Source: Vanilla planifolia (taxonomy: Eukaryota > Streptophyta > Magnoliopsida > Asparagales > Orchidaceae). Taken from it: DNA of 64,000 nt. Location of the stretch: NCBI GenBank assembly GCA_023846275.1, contig CM043869.1:14851501-14915500 (forward strand), in the 5' to 3' direction. The position numbers and the translations under genes were made by a program. Within the stretch, counting starts at the first letter, position 1. Each line of letters begins with the position of its first letter. This document shows, piece by piece, positions 1 through 11,003 of the stretch. The notes beneath the pieces are model-generated. The model searched no databases, had not been told where the DNA came from, and worked only from the letters and a program-made list of their open reading frames with translations.

Positions 1-930
1 TTCTAAAAGCTGGAAAAAAAAGGGTTTAAAACTAATTCTGTCACATCATTTTTGCTTATATTTATTATTTAGATAAATACTTTAACCCATTTATTTCATT
101 AAAAAGAACTAGATCAATATCAAACAAATTGTTTTTAAATCTCTTATTTTTTTTGAAAAGGATTAAATCTCTTAATTGTTTAATGAATAATACACTTCAA
201 TGAGCAAAATTTAATTTAGAATAATTGTTGCAACTAGAAAAGAAGGAATCTTTAGAAGCTTTTGAATAAATGTTTTTAAAAAATTAATTTATATAATGAA
301 AAAATTGTTTCAATTAAGATTAAATAAAAAGTAAGTTTTCAAATGAAGATTTTTAGAGAGTATTTCAAGTATTAAGAAAAGCGTTTTTTTGATAAAAAAA
401 CACAAAATAATTATGACAAACAACAAAGCCTATATATTATAAATAAAATTAAAAAGAAGCTTGATCTAAGTTATTAGTTGTTACAGTAAGACATTGTCTT
501 TCCTATTACATTTTTTTTTTTTTTTGTGCGAAGCTTTTATCAACCGAATAAAAGACCAGTAAATTCATTTGTAAAACTTTTTGTTATTAGGATTATTATT
601 TTCGTTCAAAATTATCCCAAAGACTACTCAAAAAGAGCACAAAAGTTCATTGAAAATAAGCCTATTGCCAATAAAAAATTGTAACAGGAATCACATAACA
701 CTTGTATCGATATACATCTGATCAATTATTAATATTGAAAACTAATAGTGTACATTTAAAATTGAAAAGATAAAAAAAAATTGTAATAAAGTATGAGTCT
801 TTTTTTGTTGGAAAAAGAAATGTATTGTTTTCTTCACATGAGTCCAAAAAAACAATAAGACAAGCTGATAAAAACGAAACATTTGCTGTGGTATGAAAAA
901 ATCTACGTACTACCGGTTTACATTAATGAT
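1..930 (+). repeat. Upstream block of the ABCG array (copy A)
   Basis: AT-rich DNA without a gene. It matches, with small changes, the DNA before relic D (about 33400-34289) and parts of 29390-29570 and 47080-47390. The shared landmarks are a 'ttctaaaagctg' word followed by a T-rich stretch, a run of 'gaataatacacttcaa', and 'tcatgagtccaaaaaaa' near the end. It therefore represents the 5' flank of one duplicated ABCG unit. The left end is cut by the window. No open frame of note. Confidence 0.6.
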
Positions 931-996
931 AGCCAAATCCTCGCCATCATGGACCGTCCGGCTTCCGCAAGTCAACGCTCCTCGAAACGCTCGTCG
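931..996 (+). pseudogene. ABCG relic A: exon 1 scrap with Walker A remnant
   Basis: These bases match the end of exon 1 of the whole gene at 49284-54326, covering the words for [20 protein letters not shown], but with substitutions and small length changes that break the frame. A splice donor (gt at 997) follows, as in the whole gene. Upstream, the usual 5' flank is joined directly to this point, so the first roughly 300 bases of exon 1 are missing. It is non-functional and encodes nothing by itself. Relic D has the same kind of junction. Confidence 0.7.
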
Positions 997-1600
997 GTAC
1001 GTCTATCAATTATTTGATGTTGACCATTAGCTTTTTTTTTTTTTTTTCGATAGTATGCTTTTCAAGGTTCTTATTTAAATAAAGGTATTTCAAAAAACAT
1101 TCTTAAGAAAATAACTTTAAAAATAATTAAATATTAAATAATACTATTTAAATGATTTCTTAAGAGTTTATTGGACATGCTTTTGAGGCCCGAATGAAAA
1201 TTATAACTAAAGCATGGAACGTTTACCGTTGACAGTTGTGCATCAAGAAGTCGTACGAGAAAACTTTGGAAAAAAATCTTAAAATATTATATTACTAAAC
1301 AAATGAGAGAGTGCAATTAATGTTTGTGAATTGAAATTTTTATAATTTTTTTAATCTTAAATATGTAAATTTATTGTTCACAATTTAGAGTAATTTTTTT
1401 TAAAGATATTATTTATATATTTTAAAACAAATAATTTATTCATAGAAATAAATTGTACCTTTATGTTATGAATTTTATTTGTATAACTATTTTTTTAATT
1501 ATATTTATAAGAAAATAATATCATCTATATATGGTTTACTTAAAACTCTTCTATTTAACTTTTTTTTAATTTTTTAAAATTTACAATTATTTTGCAACTA
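997..1600 (+). other. Intron 1 remnant of ABCG relic A
   Basis: AT-rich sequence matching intron 1 of the other copies (compare 34398-34643 followed by 41446-41940, and 47391-47745). The words 'aaaattataactaaagcatgg' and 'cagttgtgcatcaag' mark the site where LINE 2 inserted in relic D. There is no gene here. The remnant ends at the target duplication of the solo LTR at 1606. Confidence 0.6.
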
Positions 1601-1605
1601 CTATC

Positions 1606-3536
1606 TGTTACACCTTTGTGTTTGATGAGTCAAGAATAAATGTGTATATTTTATTTGGGCTTGATTTTAAGTAAAATTGTTACTAATTAATTAAATCAAG
1701 CCATGTATTTTAGATGTCTAAAATAATGGTCTCTAAGGGCCTTGAGGTCATGGCATACTTCAAGGAATTTTGAGACATGCGCAAGATTTTTTATAATTAA
1801 ATTTCTTTTTATTTTTCTTGAATTTGATATGTCCAAACTTTGAGATTATGAGACACACTAGTAGTATTAACATTTAAAAATATTATAAAATTATTTAATA
1901 CTGAATTTTGATTTTTGGGCCAAGCATATTTGACAAAATGTATAGACATGGGTATTTGATTTTTTAATATTATTTTGGAATCGTTTTCTACGAATTTCTT
2001 TTCATAGCCACTTAATTAACTTATAATACTATAAGAATACAAAATTATTTTTATACACTTATATTCAAATCTTTGGCTAAAAAATTCGTCAAAAATACCC
2101 TAAAACAGCCGAAGTCTCGGGAAAATGCACTGTAGCATTGGGCGGGTCGACCCGGGGCGAAAACAGCCCGTCCAGGTTTTTTTAGAAATTAAAAATTTAA
2201 TTTAAAAATAAAAATTTGGTTGACCCAAAAAGGCTATGCCAAAGCCCGCCGAGAGGAGCTCGGCTAGCGCTGGTCAACGGTCAAACCAACAGTGCCTGGC
2301 TTAAGCCAAGCCCGCCCAAAGGAGCTCGGGCTAAGATAAACTGCAGCGCGGTCAACAGTCAATGAACAGATGCTTGGCTAAGTCAACCCGAACCGGGTGG
2401 TGAAATCCCGGTCAAGGAAGGGGGGAGCCAGCCCCAAAGTGGCTCGGAAGTTACTCGGCGCAAATTCCTTATAAAGCGCTGCGCCGAATCCCATTCTGCA
2501 GTGTGGGACTAAAAATCCCACCTTATAACTTCCGCGGGATCCAATGGCGCAGATCAAGCCCGCCCAGATCCAACGGGCGAGAGAAAATTCGAACGGCTGC
2601 TTCGCGAGGTTAATCAGCACCGTTCGTTCAGCGCGCGGGATCCAATGGCGCAGATCAAGCCCGCCCAGATCCAACGGGCGAGAGTAAATTCGAACGGCTG
2701 TTTCGCGAGATTAATCAGTGCCGTTCGTTCAGCGCGCGGGATCTAATGGCTCAGATCAAGTCCGCCCGGATCCAACGCTCAGGATTAAGCCCGAACGGTA
2801 AAATGCGTAAACAATCTGCGCCGTTCGTTTTTGGGCCCGGATCGGACGGTGGCTGCTTTCCGTCCGTTGCCCAAACGGCTAATTAATTTTTGGAGCCGTT
2901 GGGGGTGTTTTTAGAGCTCAAATCTGAGCTCTATAAATATGTAAAATTTATGTATTTTTCAGTTTAACCTTTGCTAAATTTTCCAAAGATTTCAGATCTC
3001 AAAATTCGAGCACTCAAGCAAAAACGGTGGATCCAAGCTCGAAAAAGCAAAGCGGCAAGAAGGCTATTGGAATTAGAGGTTTTTCAATTATTTCTCAATT
3101 TCTATCCCTCTAATTTCTCGATTGTGTGTGCCTCCTCTTTTCTCCTATTTCTCGAGTTATTTGCCAATTTTTGTATTTTTCGTTTTGGGGCAAGGGCGTC
3201 CCGGCAGTAGTGCTAAAGCCCCGGGTTTAAGTTGAGCCCGAAAAAAACTCAAGTAGGTTTAGGATTAGCCGTAGTAAAAATCCCAAGTAGGTTCGAGGTG
3301 AACCGTAGGAAAAACCTCACTTGTAATCGGTGCATTTAGTGGATTTTTCCCAACACCGGTTGGGGGTGGACGTAGACTCGGTTTTGAGTCGAACCACTTG
3401 AAAAATTTGTGTGTTCAATGTTCTTCACTGTTGCTTAAAGTCTTTTAAGTTTTAATTTCTAAAGTTATAAGATTTTTAAATACACAATTCACCCCCCCCC
3501 CCCTCTTGTGGGATTTCTTTAACACAAATCACTTCA
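1606..3536 (+). mobile_element. Solo LTR, Ty1/copia SIRE/Maximus-like (copy 1)
   Basis: It starts TGTTACACC and ends CTTCA, so it has TG...CA ends, and it is flanked by the 5-bp direct repeat CTATC (1601-1605 and 3537-3541). It lies inside the intron 1 remnant of relic A. Its 3' part has the features of long Copia LTRs of this group: 'gggggtggacgtag', then 'gaaccacttgaaaaat', then a C12 run at 3492-3503 shortly before the end. No primer site or internal part is present, so it is a solo LTR left by LTR-LTR recombination. It is 1.93 kb long and related to the LTR at 30912-32744. The family name is from memory of such LTRs; the ends and target duplication are seen directly. Confidence 0.8.
2534..2836 (+). 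repeat. Three tandem 101-bp units inside the solo LTR
   Basis: Each unit begins gcgggatc(c/t)aatgg, at 2534, 2635 and 2736. The first two are nearly identical and the third is more diverged. The block is GC-rich compared with the surrounding AT-rich DNA and explains apparent open frames here, which are not genes. Confidence 0.85.
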
Positions 3537-3542
3537 CTATCA

Positions 3543-3574
<32 letters not shown>
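3543..3574. repeat. (TA)n microsatellite in intron 1 remnant
   Basis: Uninterrupted TA run followed by 'gaggtggtagttaatgaagt'. The same arrangement recurs at 41940, 47749 and 50720 in other intron 1 copies, so it marks a fixed position of the ABCG intron. Just after it (about 3590) the intron sequence is joined to the 5' flank of relic B. Confidence 0.9.
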
Positions 3575-3577
<3 letters not shown>

Positions 3578-3590
3578 GTGGTAGTTAATG

Positions 3591-3769
3591 AAGTATATAT
3601 ATTTCCTCAAAATTAGTCCCAAAACGCACTTTCAAAAGGCGAAAAGAATAAAGCATTCTTATTCCTTTTCCAGTACTAACGATTTATATTAATAGTAGCC
3701 AACCCTCGGTAGCATTCCATTCAATAAAGAAGGCCAAGGGAAGCCACTTACCATCTCGGTCGCTCTCAG
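3591..3769 (+). promoter_or_regulatory. 5' flank (former promoter region) of ABCG relic B
   Basis: Matches the 180 bases before the ATG of the whole gene (49100-49283), including 'cgcactttcaaaaggcga', 'gatttatattaatag' and 'aaccctcggtagca'. The 'ttatatta' word is a possible TATA element. Only this short part of the flank is present, since intron 1 DNA of relic A abuts it on the left. Confidence 0.45.
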
Positions 3770-4010
3770 ATATCAGCAACCAGCGCAACTGTCCCTCTTT
3801 GTGAAAGCCCCAATGTAAAAGTCGAGCTCTCCGGCGACAAACTGCCAAGCAGTCCGTCCTTTCCCTTCGGGAACCACCCTTCTACTCTTATTCCTTTCCA
3901 TCCAATCCACTACCAAGGGGATGAGAGATCGACACCATCAGTAGAGACCGTTGGCGTCGTCCTTTCCTGGGAAGATCTATGGGTCTACACCAACGGCGAG
4001 AAGAAGGACG

Positions 4011-4363
4011 TGATGGAAATAAAAGAGTAGGGAGAAATTTGGAAATGGAAACGAAAGACTTAAGAAAGAGGAAGAGAATAGCTAAGAATATTTCATTCAT
4101 AAAATTGTATAATCACAATGAACCAATTACATCTATTTATAGCCAAGAAAAATATCTAATCACCCAAATCTTTTCTCATAATTCAAAAGTTTGTTTCTAA
4201 TCCCTAAAAATCCTCAAAATACTTAAAATCCCTAAAAATCCTCAAAATACTTAAAATATGCTAACAAGCACTTAAAAAGTGCTAACCAAATCCATCCTTA
4301 AAAAATGCTAATAAGCACTTAAAAAGTGCTAACCAAACGTTTAAAACTTAAAGTTTGCTAACA
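4011..4363 (-). repeat. 3' LTR of Copia element 1
   Basis: 353 bp, bounded by TG...CA and the target duplication GGACG on its outer side. It contains short palindromic words (gcactttttaagtgc-like), a TATA-like 'ctatttatag' on the + strand, and two tandem copies of 'ccctaaaaatcctcaaaata'. The purine tract of the element abuts its inner end. Confidence 0.92.
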
Positions 4364-4380
4364 TTACCCCCCCTCAAACT
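4364..4380 (-). other. Polypurine tract of Copia element 1
   Basis: Read on the minus strand this is AGTTTGAGGGGGGTAA directly before the 3' LTR, the usual plus-strand primer of LTR elements. The related element at 17643-21280 has the same tract at 20957-20974. Confidence 0.8.
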
Positions 4381-6317
4381 TGAAGTATCTTCATACTTAA
4401 TTGATCTCGTAATTCTTCAAACTTCTTCACTCCAAGCGATTTAGTAAAAATATCAGCTACTTGTTCTTCAGTACTGTAATGTATCAGTCTTATAGTCTCC
4501 TTATTGACATGATCACAAAGAAAATGATACCTTGTCTCGATATGCTTGCTTCTCCCATGTTGTGCATATTTTTGCTTAAAGCCTTTTGCCACAAGTCTTG
4601 CCTTGTATCTATCCACTGTTCCATCTGCTTTATGTTTGATCTTGTAAACCCATTTAACTCCTATGGGTTTCTTTTGAGGAGGGAGTTCAACCAACTCCCA
4701 TGTATTATTCTTTTCTATAGATGCTATTTCTTCATCCATAGCTTTTTGCCAATTTATATCTTGCACTGCTTCATCAAAAGAAATAGGTTCATAATCAGCA
4801 AAATAACAGAATAAGTTAGAATACTGAGAAGTTTGCTCATATATCTCTTGTAGACTTTTCATCTTTCTGCTTGAGTCAATAGGATGTGTTGTCTTTTTCA
4901 TAATGATTATTCTTGAGGGAGAGCTTGTTGGAAAATTCAATTCATGTATTTGTTGATTTTGAGTTTCTTCTTCTTGCCCAAGTGTGATAGTTTTGTCATC
5001 CTTTTCTTCGTTCCACTTCCAAGTATCTTCTTCTACAAACACAACATCACGGCTAATAAATACCTTTTTGGTAAAGGGATTGTAGAGTTTGTAGGCTTTT
5101 GACTCCTCGTTGTACCCAATGAATATGTATTTTTCACCTTTATCATCTAATTTCTTCCTTATTGCATTAGGTACCTGTGCATATGCAATACAACCAAATA
5201 TTCGAAAATGAGAAACACTTGGTGTATATCCACTCCAAGCTTCTTGTGGAGTCATATAACGCACAGCTTTAGTAGGATATCGATTTAGCAAATAAGTTGA
5301 ACATGCAACTGCTTCTGCCCAAAATTCTTTTGGCATATTCCTCTCTCTCATCATTGTCCTTGTCATATCAAGGATAATACGATTTCTTCTTTCAGCCACT
5401 CCATTTTGTTGTAGAGTATAACTTGTGGTAAATTGATGTCATATGCCTTCTTGCTTACATAATTGATTAAATTCATTTGAAGAGTATTCACCACCTCTAT
5501 CAGATCTAAGGCATTGAATGAATAGCCCACTCTCTTTTTCAACCTTGCATTTGAACTCTTTAAATATGGAGATAGCAGCAAATTTCTCCTTAATAAAATA
5601 TGTCCACATTTTTTTACTGAAATCATCTATGAAAGTGATAAAATATTTGTTACCTCCATTTGATAATGGCACCAATGGACCACAAATATCTGTATGAATA
5701 AGCTGTAATGGCCTTTTAGCTCTCCAAGTGTTATTCTTCGGAAATGGTAAACAATGTTGCTTTCCAAGTATACAAGCTTCACATATATGGTGTGGATCAT
5801 CCAATAAAGGAAGACCTTTCACCATTCCTTCTTTTGCCAATAATTTCAAACCTCCAAAGTTAAGGTGATCATATCTTAGATGCCATTTCAAAGAATCATT
5901 TGAAAGATGCCCAAGATAACAAACTTCACTTGTTGATTTTAATTGAAGAGGAAACATGCGATTTGTCGACATCTTCACTTTAGTAATATTATTTCCTTTT
6001 GAATCTTGCAAAAGAAGATAATCATTCTCCATATATATAATATATCCTTTCTCAATTAATTGCCCAAGGCTAAGGATATTACTTTTCATATCAGGAATAA
6101 AATATGCATCTGAAATAATAATTGGAAACTCATTCTCTTTGTAAAGTTTTATATTACTTTTGCCTTCAACTTTCAACTTTGATGAATCTCCAAGTCTCAC
6201 ACTTGCTTGCACATTTTCAATTGACTCAAATAGATGTCTTTTTCCACACATATGGATGCTTGCTCCTGAATCAAGAAACCATACATCTTCTTTTTCGTTG
6301 CTATCTTTTTCAGCCAA
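4374..6317 (-). other. Pol region of Copia element 1 (fossil)
   Basis: Minus-strand coding remains. From the 6.3-kb end there is a retropepsin part (WFLDSGAS word), an integrase with zinc-binding HLRYDHLNFGG-like and core ICGPLVPLSNGG/SDRGGEYSS words, then the GVKWVYKIK start of RT and a short RNase H end (EEQVADIFTKSLG). Domain names follow from these Copia family words. The region is broken and far shorter than a working pol. Confidence 0.85.
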
Positions 6318-6500
6318 TAAAGATATTGACTCTTCTTTTGATGTTTCAGCATAATTTGATTGACTATTCTTATGCCAACAATCAGAAGCATAATGACCAA
6401 ACTTATGACAATTATAACATTCAATATTTCTACCTTGTCCTTGGCCTCGAGAAGCGTTATTTCTTCCATGCCCATGTTGAGTGTAAGATTGATTAAATTT

Positions 6501-7250
6501 CTATTGAGATATGTTTTGGAAACGACCTCTTCCACGTCCTCGATATGAACCTTGTCCTATTCCTCTTGAATTTGAATTCTCTTTCTTCAAGGTATTGTCT
6601 TCTTTCAAATTCAATTTTGATTCTAATGCTTGATCCATAGGTGCAACTTCTGCCTTTTTCTTTAGTCGTTGCTCATGCACTTGTAAAGAACCCATTAGCT
6701 CTTCATTAGATAAACTACATATATCTTTAGATTCTTCAATTACTGTTACCACGTGTTCAAACATAGGAGTTAAAGAACGAAGTACCTTTTCAACGACACG
6801 TACATCGTCGATTTGTTCTCCATTTCTCTTCATCAAATTCACAATAGCAATCAAACGTGAGACATAATCTAAGATAGTCTCATTTTCAATCCTCTTTGTT
6901 TGCTCAAAATCACCCCTAAGGATTTGAAGACGTACACGCTTCACCCGTTCAACACCTTTGAAGATTGTGTTGAGTTTACTCAAAACCTCTTTGCTTGTAG
7001 TCGCTTCTGCAACCTTCTCAAAAGTGACTTCATCAAGTCCTTGATATATCAAGAACAATGCCTTTTTGTCTTTTCTCTGATTTTCTTTCAACAATTTCTT
7101 CTCCACTTCAGTAGCATCTGATTCATCAAAGCCATCGATAACAATCTCCCAAAGGTCTTGCAAGCCAAGAAGGGCTTTAAATTGAATGCACCATTTATCA
7201 TAATTGTCGTTCGTCAATCTGGGAATGACTTGTCGCATAATTCCAGACAT
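6501..7250 (-). other. Gag region of Copia element 1 (fossil)
   Basis: The minus-strand frame starts MSGIMRQVIPRLTNDNYDKW, typical of Copia gag (UBN2/DUF4219 type), and ends in an RG-rich stretch before the zinc-knuckle region. The equivalent part of the sister element is at about 18088-18822. Confidence 0.85.
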
Positions 7251-7327
7251 TGTAAATAAAAATACCCTTTTAAAAAAAAACTTTGCTCTTCTCCCTTCGA
7301 CGCTACGGCGTTATATCTACTTCCTTT

Positions 7328-7339
7328 GCTCTGATACCA
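7328..7339 (-). other. Primer binding site of Copia element 1
   Basis: On the minus strand this reads TGGTATCAGAGC, complementary to the 3' end of initiator tRNA-Met, a few bases inside the 5' LTR. This is the standard Copia primer site and fixes the element's orientation. Confidence 0.9.
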
Positions 7340-7342
7340 CTT

Positions 7343-7694
7343 TGATGGAAATAAAAGAGTAGGGAGAAATTTGGAAATGACAACGAAAGACTTAAGGAAG
7401 AGGAAGAGAATAGCTAAGAATATTTCATTCATAAAATTGCATAATCATAATGAACCAATTACATCTATTTATAGCCAAGAAAAATATCTAATCTCCCAAA
7501 TCTTTTCTCATAATTCAAAAGTTTGTTTCTAATCCCTAAAAATCCTCAAAATACTTAAAATCCCTAAAAATCCTCAAAATACTTAAAATATGCTAACAAG
7601 CACTTAAAAAATGCTCACCAAATCCATCCTTAAAAATGTTAATAAGCACTTAAAAAGTGTTAACCAAACGTTTAAAACTTAAAGTTTGCTAACA
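7343..7694 (-). repeat. 5' LTR of Copia element 1
   Basis: 352 bp, TG...CA, with target duplication GGACT outside. It matches the partner LTR at 4011-4363 apart from about ten differences, mainly single substitutions. Confidence 0.92.
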
Positions 7695-8853
7695 GGACTA
7701 AGTGCCCATCCTCGCTGGTATAACCGGGTTCGCCTTGTCGAGCCAAGTTCTCGCCATCATGGGCCCATCCGGCTGCGACAAATCCATGCTCCTCGACGTG
7801 CTCGCCGGTAATTCGATCAATCATTTTATGCTTATCTTCAGCAATCTTTTCCCTGACGCACGTTAATTTTAATACTTTTTTAAAGATTCTTACTTAAATA
7901 TAAATATTCAAAACAAACTTCCATAAAAATAGTTATATATAAATATTTGAATACTAAATAACACTACTTAAATGATTTCTTTTAGTTATATTAGTTCTGT
8001 AGGATTTATTGACTCCAAAGTCACGAAAGATCTAGTAAACTGTGAAAGAAAAAAAGTGGTTATAAATCTTAAATTGTTTTTCTTTTCTTTATATATTTTG
8101 AAATAATGAGTGATATCTTATAATAAACTTTTAAATATATTACTTATTTTTTTGAACAAAAATTAAGCGCTTGTGACACCATTGAAAATATATTATCAAA
8201 AAAACATATGAAGAGATATTAAGTTAATTAAGTTTAGATAGTGGTAAATTATAATAAAAATCTGTTACTATTATAAATTTAAAAAATATATAGATTTAAA
8301 AAATAATGTTTTTGATTTAAAAAATTCAATAAAGAATCTGATATCAACTAGGAATAATCCGTTCACTTGCTTCCAGAACAAATGTTCAAAAATAAACAAG
8401 TCAAAAAAGGTCAAATTGACTCGTGTCAAAATGTGTAGATGTTGAACCATCCTTTCTTAATAGTTCTTGCAAGTCAAATGAGGTAAAATTAAAAGTTGTT
8501 AATTCTTATTGAAGGTTTTACATAACATGTTTGTGAATTACATAAATCTGCTAATATTTAAATATTAAATATCTTAGTTTATTGTTCAAAATATAATGAA
8601 GTCTTTTTTAAGATATTATTGATATATTTTAAAATAAAATTATTTATTCATATTAACATATTTTATATTTATAAATAACTTCAAGCATATTCATATTTTA
8701 TTTTTATTAGAATTATAAGAAAGTATTTCAATTAACATTGGATATATTGTTTCAAATAAATTTGTTAATGATTTATATTTAAAGTCTGTTTATATTAAAT
8801 ATATTTATCAAAATTTTATCTTTATTTACATAAAATTTTTTTCGATACAACTT

Positions 8854-8858
<5 letters not shown>

Positions 8859-8895
<37 letters not shown>
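8859..8895. repeat. (TA)n microsatellite
   Basis: Simple TA repeat in intron 1 of relic B. It lies at the same relative place as the TG/TA repeat at 50720-50770 in the whole gene. Confidence 0.9.
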
Positions 8896-8898
<3 letters not shown>

Positions 8899-9096
8899 AT
8901 TATCGAAGTCATTTATGTTGAATAATATCGTTCCTAGCTTAATCTAATTTTCATAAATTTTAATTTTATATTTAAATAAATTGAGCATTTCATTATGACC
9001 TATTTTATGGAATGTTTTTATGTAGAGATTTTATTAGCTTTATCATAATATGTAATCTTGGTTTTATTTGCTTTTCATAATATATAATCTTGGTTA

Positions 9097-9444
9097 TGTT
9101 AGGGTTTCGATTTCTAAACTCTAGAGTTGAAGACGACAGAAAACAGAATAGCGGGAATGAAAATGGAAATAATAAAAATAAACTACTTAAATTTTCATTC
9201 CATTTCATTCAATTAATCAAAAGTCAATACATTCTTAAATAGTACAAATCACGCTTAACAAACTTTACTAATGCGCCACTAATTACGCCAACTCGCTAAC
9301 AACTAATCCACAAAACCCACTAATGCAACTGAAATAGTGCAAAACCGTTGACACGGTTGACTAACACGCTTGACTCATTTTGACTCATTGAATGAGCCGT
9401 GACACGTTTGACTGACACGTGTCAAAGTTTAAATCAAATTGTCA
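9097..9444. mobile_element. Probable small solo LTR or LTR-like insert
   Basis: This 348-bp stretch is missing from the matching intron of the whole gene (around 50941). It starts TGTTAGGG and ends TTGTCA, so it has TG...CA ends, and it has a composition unlike the intron, with ACACGTGTCA and GACTCATT words. Read from the right it resembles a Copia LTR ending in 'gaaaccctaaca'. I could not find a clean target duplication, so the edges and the class are uncertain. Confidence 0.45.
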
Positions 9445-10491
9445 ATAGTTTAACTCTTTGTAACTATTTACTTGAAAATGTTTAAATTACTATTGGGTGT
9501 TTTAAATTTTAAAATAGATAATGATGACTGAAAGTTATTTTATTGATATTTTTGTTGTATTTAACAAATTCTGTTATAATAGTTGTTTCAGGTTGACAAT
9601 TTTGTTAAGTAAATCTATTAACAAATATTTTATCAAAAATATAAAAAGTTTATATTATCTCAACACTTATGAAATAAAACTAGTTAAATAATTAAAAGAT
9701 TTTTCAAAATGATTCTTTAATTATAAAAATTTCAAAATTTATCAATTAATTTTTATAATTCTTTTTAACTATCACATGAAATATATTCTTAAAACATTTT
9801 ATAAAGCTAATCTCAAGTAAAAACTATCATCTTTGGAGTGAAATTAAATAAAATAATTTTTTTTATATTTAATCTTATTTTTAATATCATATTTCTAGTA
9901 GAATTTATAAGGGATGAATCATGTTTAGATAAATTATTTAAAGATTTGTTTTCATTTTTTACGAAATATTATTTATCGATTTTTTATCTTCTTTTACATA
10001 AAACTTTTTTCTTTTAACTTCTTTATAAATCTAATTTTAAACTTCAAAAACTTTTACAAATAAAATCATAAAGAAATACACAAAGGGGACAGTTAATGAA
10101 TATATTCTTTTAAAAAATCTACTAAATGAATAGAAGTTAATAATTATATAATTAAATAATTTTTATTTTTTATATGTAAACAAAAAAAAATATGTTATCC
10201 AAAAAATATCAAATTATTTAAAAATTTTAATAATTTTTATTTTTAACTACTTGTGTTGAATTCATTTTTAAAAATCAATTCTAATAAAAAAGACATTGAC
10301 CATCTTAATATAATTTAATAATAAAGTTATTTTTTTCAATCTTATTTTGAATATTTGGGAAAAATAAATTCATGAAAAAACTGATTACCTATAAAATTTT
10401 TTTGACTTATTATTAAGTTTATACAAATAGTTTTATTATCAGAAATTAAAAAATTTGAAAGAAATTTTCTCTCCCAAAATTATATAAGAAT

Positions 10492-10509
10492 ATAGTAATA
10501 GGAAATTTT
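10492..10509 (+). repeat. Target site duplication of LINE 1, left copy
   Basis: 18-bp ATAGTAATAGGAAATTTT, repeated exactly at 17179-17196. The pair proves target-primed insertion and fixes the LINE boundaries. Confidence 0.92.
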
Positions 10510-11003
10510 CCTATTACGGGCGGCGAAGGTGCTGAGGAGGTGAGGAGAGGAGAGGAGCTGAGGAGGTGGCCACGGCGGCTGAAGGTGGCCACGGCGGCGC
10601 GAAGAGCTGCGAAGGCGCGAAGGAGAGGAGGTGGCCAAGGCGGTGCTGAAGGTGCGGAAGTGCGAAGGTGCTGAGGGCGCGTAGGGGGGGGGGGGGGAGC
10701 TTGCAGGTACTGGAGGCTGGAAACTGGAGGTTAGGAGGAGCTGGTGGTGTTACAGGTGCGGAGGCGCGGAAGCACGGAGGTGAGGAGGGGGCTACGGCGG
10801 TGCTGTTGCTGTGTCAAGGGAAGGAGGAAAGACAAGCACGTGCGGAACTAGACACGTGTGAGTTATTTCGTTTCAAATTTGAAATCCGAAGGCTCGGAGG
10901 GCAGGCACAGGTTTAATGTGCATGTGGTACCGCGGGACACTGGACTAGTCGTCGTCCTGCTCGGTCTGTGGACACCTGCAACCCTAAGTATCCCCGATTC
11001 ACA

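Larger units (their letters stand above)
4011..7694 (-). mobile_element. Ty1/copia element 1, short, broken
   Basis: Fossil retroelement on the minus strand, inserted in exon 1 of ABCG relic B. The LTRs are 4011-4363 and 7343-7694, with ends TGTTAG...CATCA on the element's strand. The target duplication is GGACG (4006-4010) and GGACT (7695-7699). Parts seen in element order: tRNA-Met primer site, gag with a zinc-knuckle region (about 7.25-6.4 kb), protease and integrase (about 6.3-5.2 kb), remains of the RT/RNase H part, and a purine tract. At 3.7 kb it is shorter than whole Copia elements (about 5 kb), it is broken in a few places, and it cannot be autonomous. The LTRs differ at roughly ten sites by eye, so it is fairly young. 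It is the same family as the element at 17643-21280. Confidence 0.93.
7808..10491 (+). other. Intron 1 of ABCG relic B, left part
   Basis: Begins with the donor gtaattcgatcaatcatttta, which is shared with the whole gene (49669) and relic E. It is AT-rich and aligns along most of its length with 49669-51980. No gene. It holds a (TA)n run (8859-8895) and an LTR-like insert (9097-9444) absent from the whole gene's intron. It is interrupted at 10510 by LINE 1. Confidence 0.75.

Noticed and set aside
2378-2674. 98-codon open frame on the minus strand with a repeated motif
   Set aside because: It lies wholly in the GC-rich 101-bp tandem repeats of a solo LTR; the repeated motif simply reflects the DNA repeat.
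2534-2836. Regular direct repeats that could suggest a CRISPR-like array
   Set aside because: There are only three contiguous 101-bp units without spacers, inside an LTR of a plant genome.
10668-10916. Open frame in the leader of LINE 1
   Set aside because: Purine-rich leader sequence with no match to LINE 2 at the same place; most likely untranslated.
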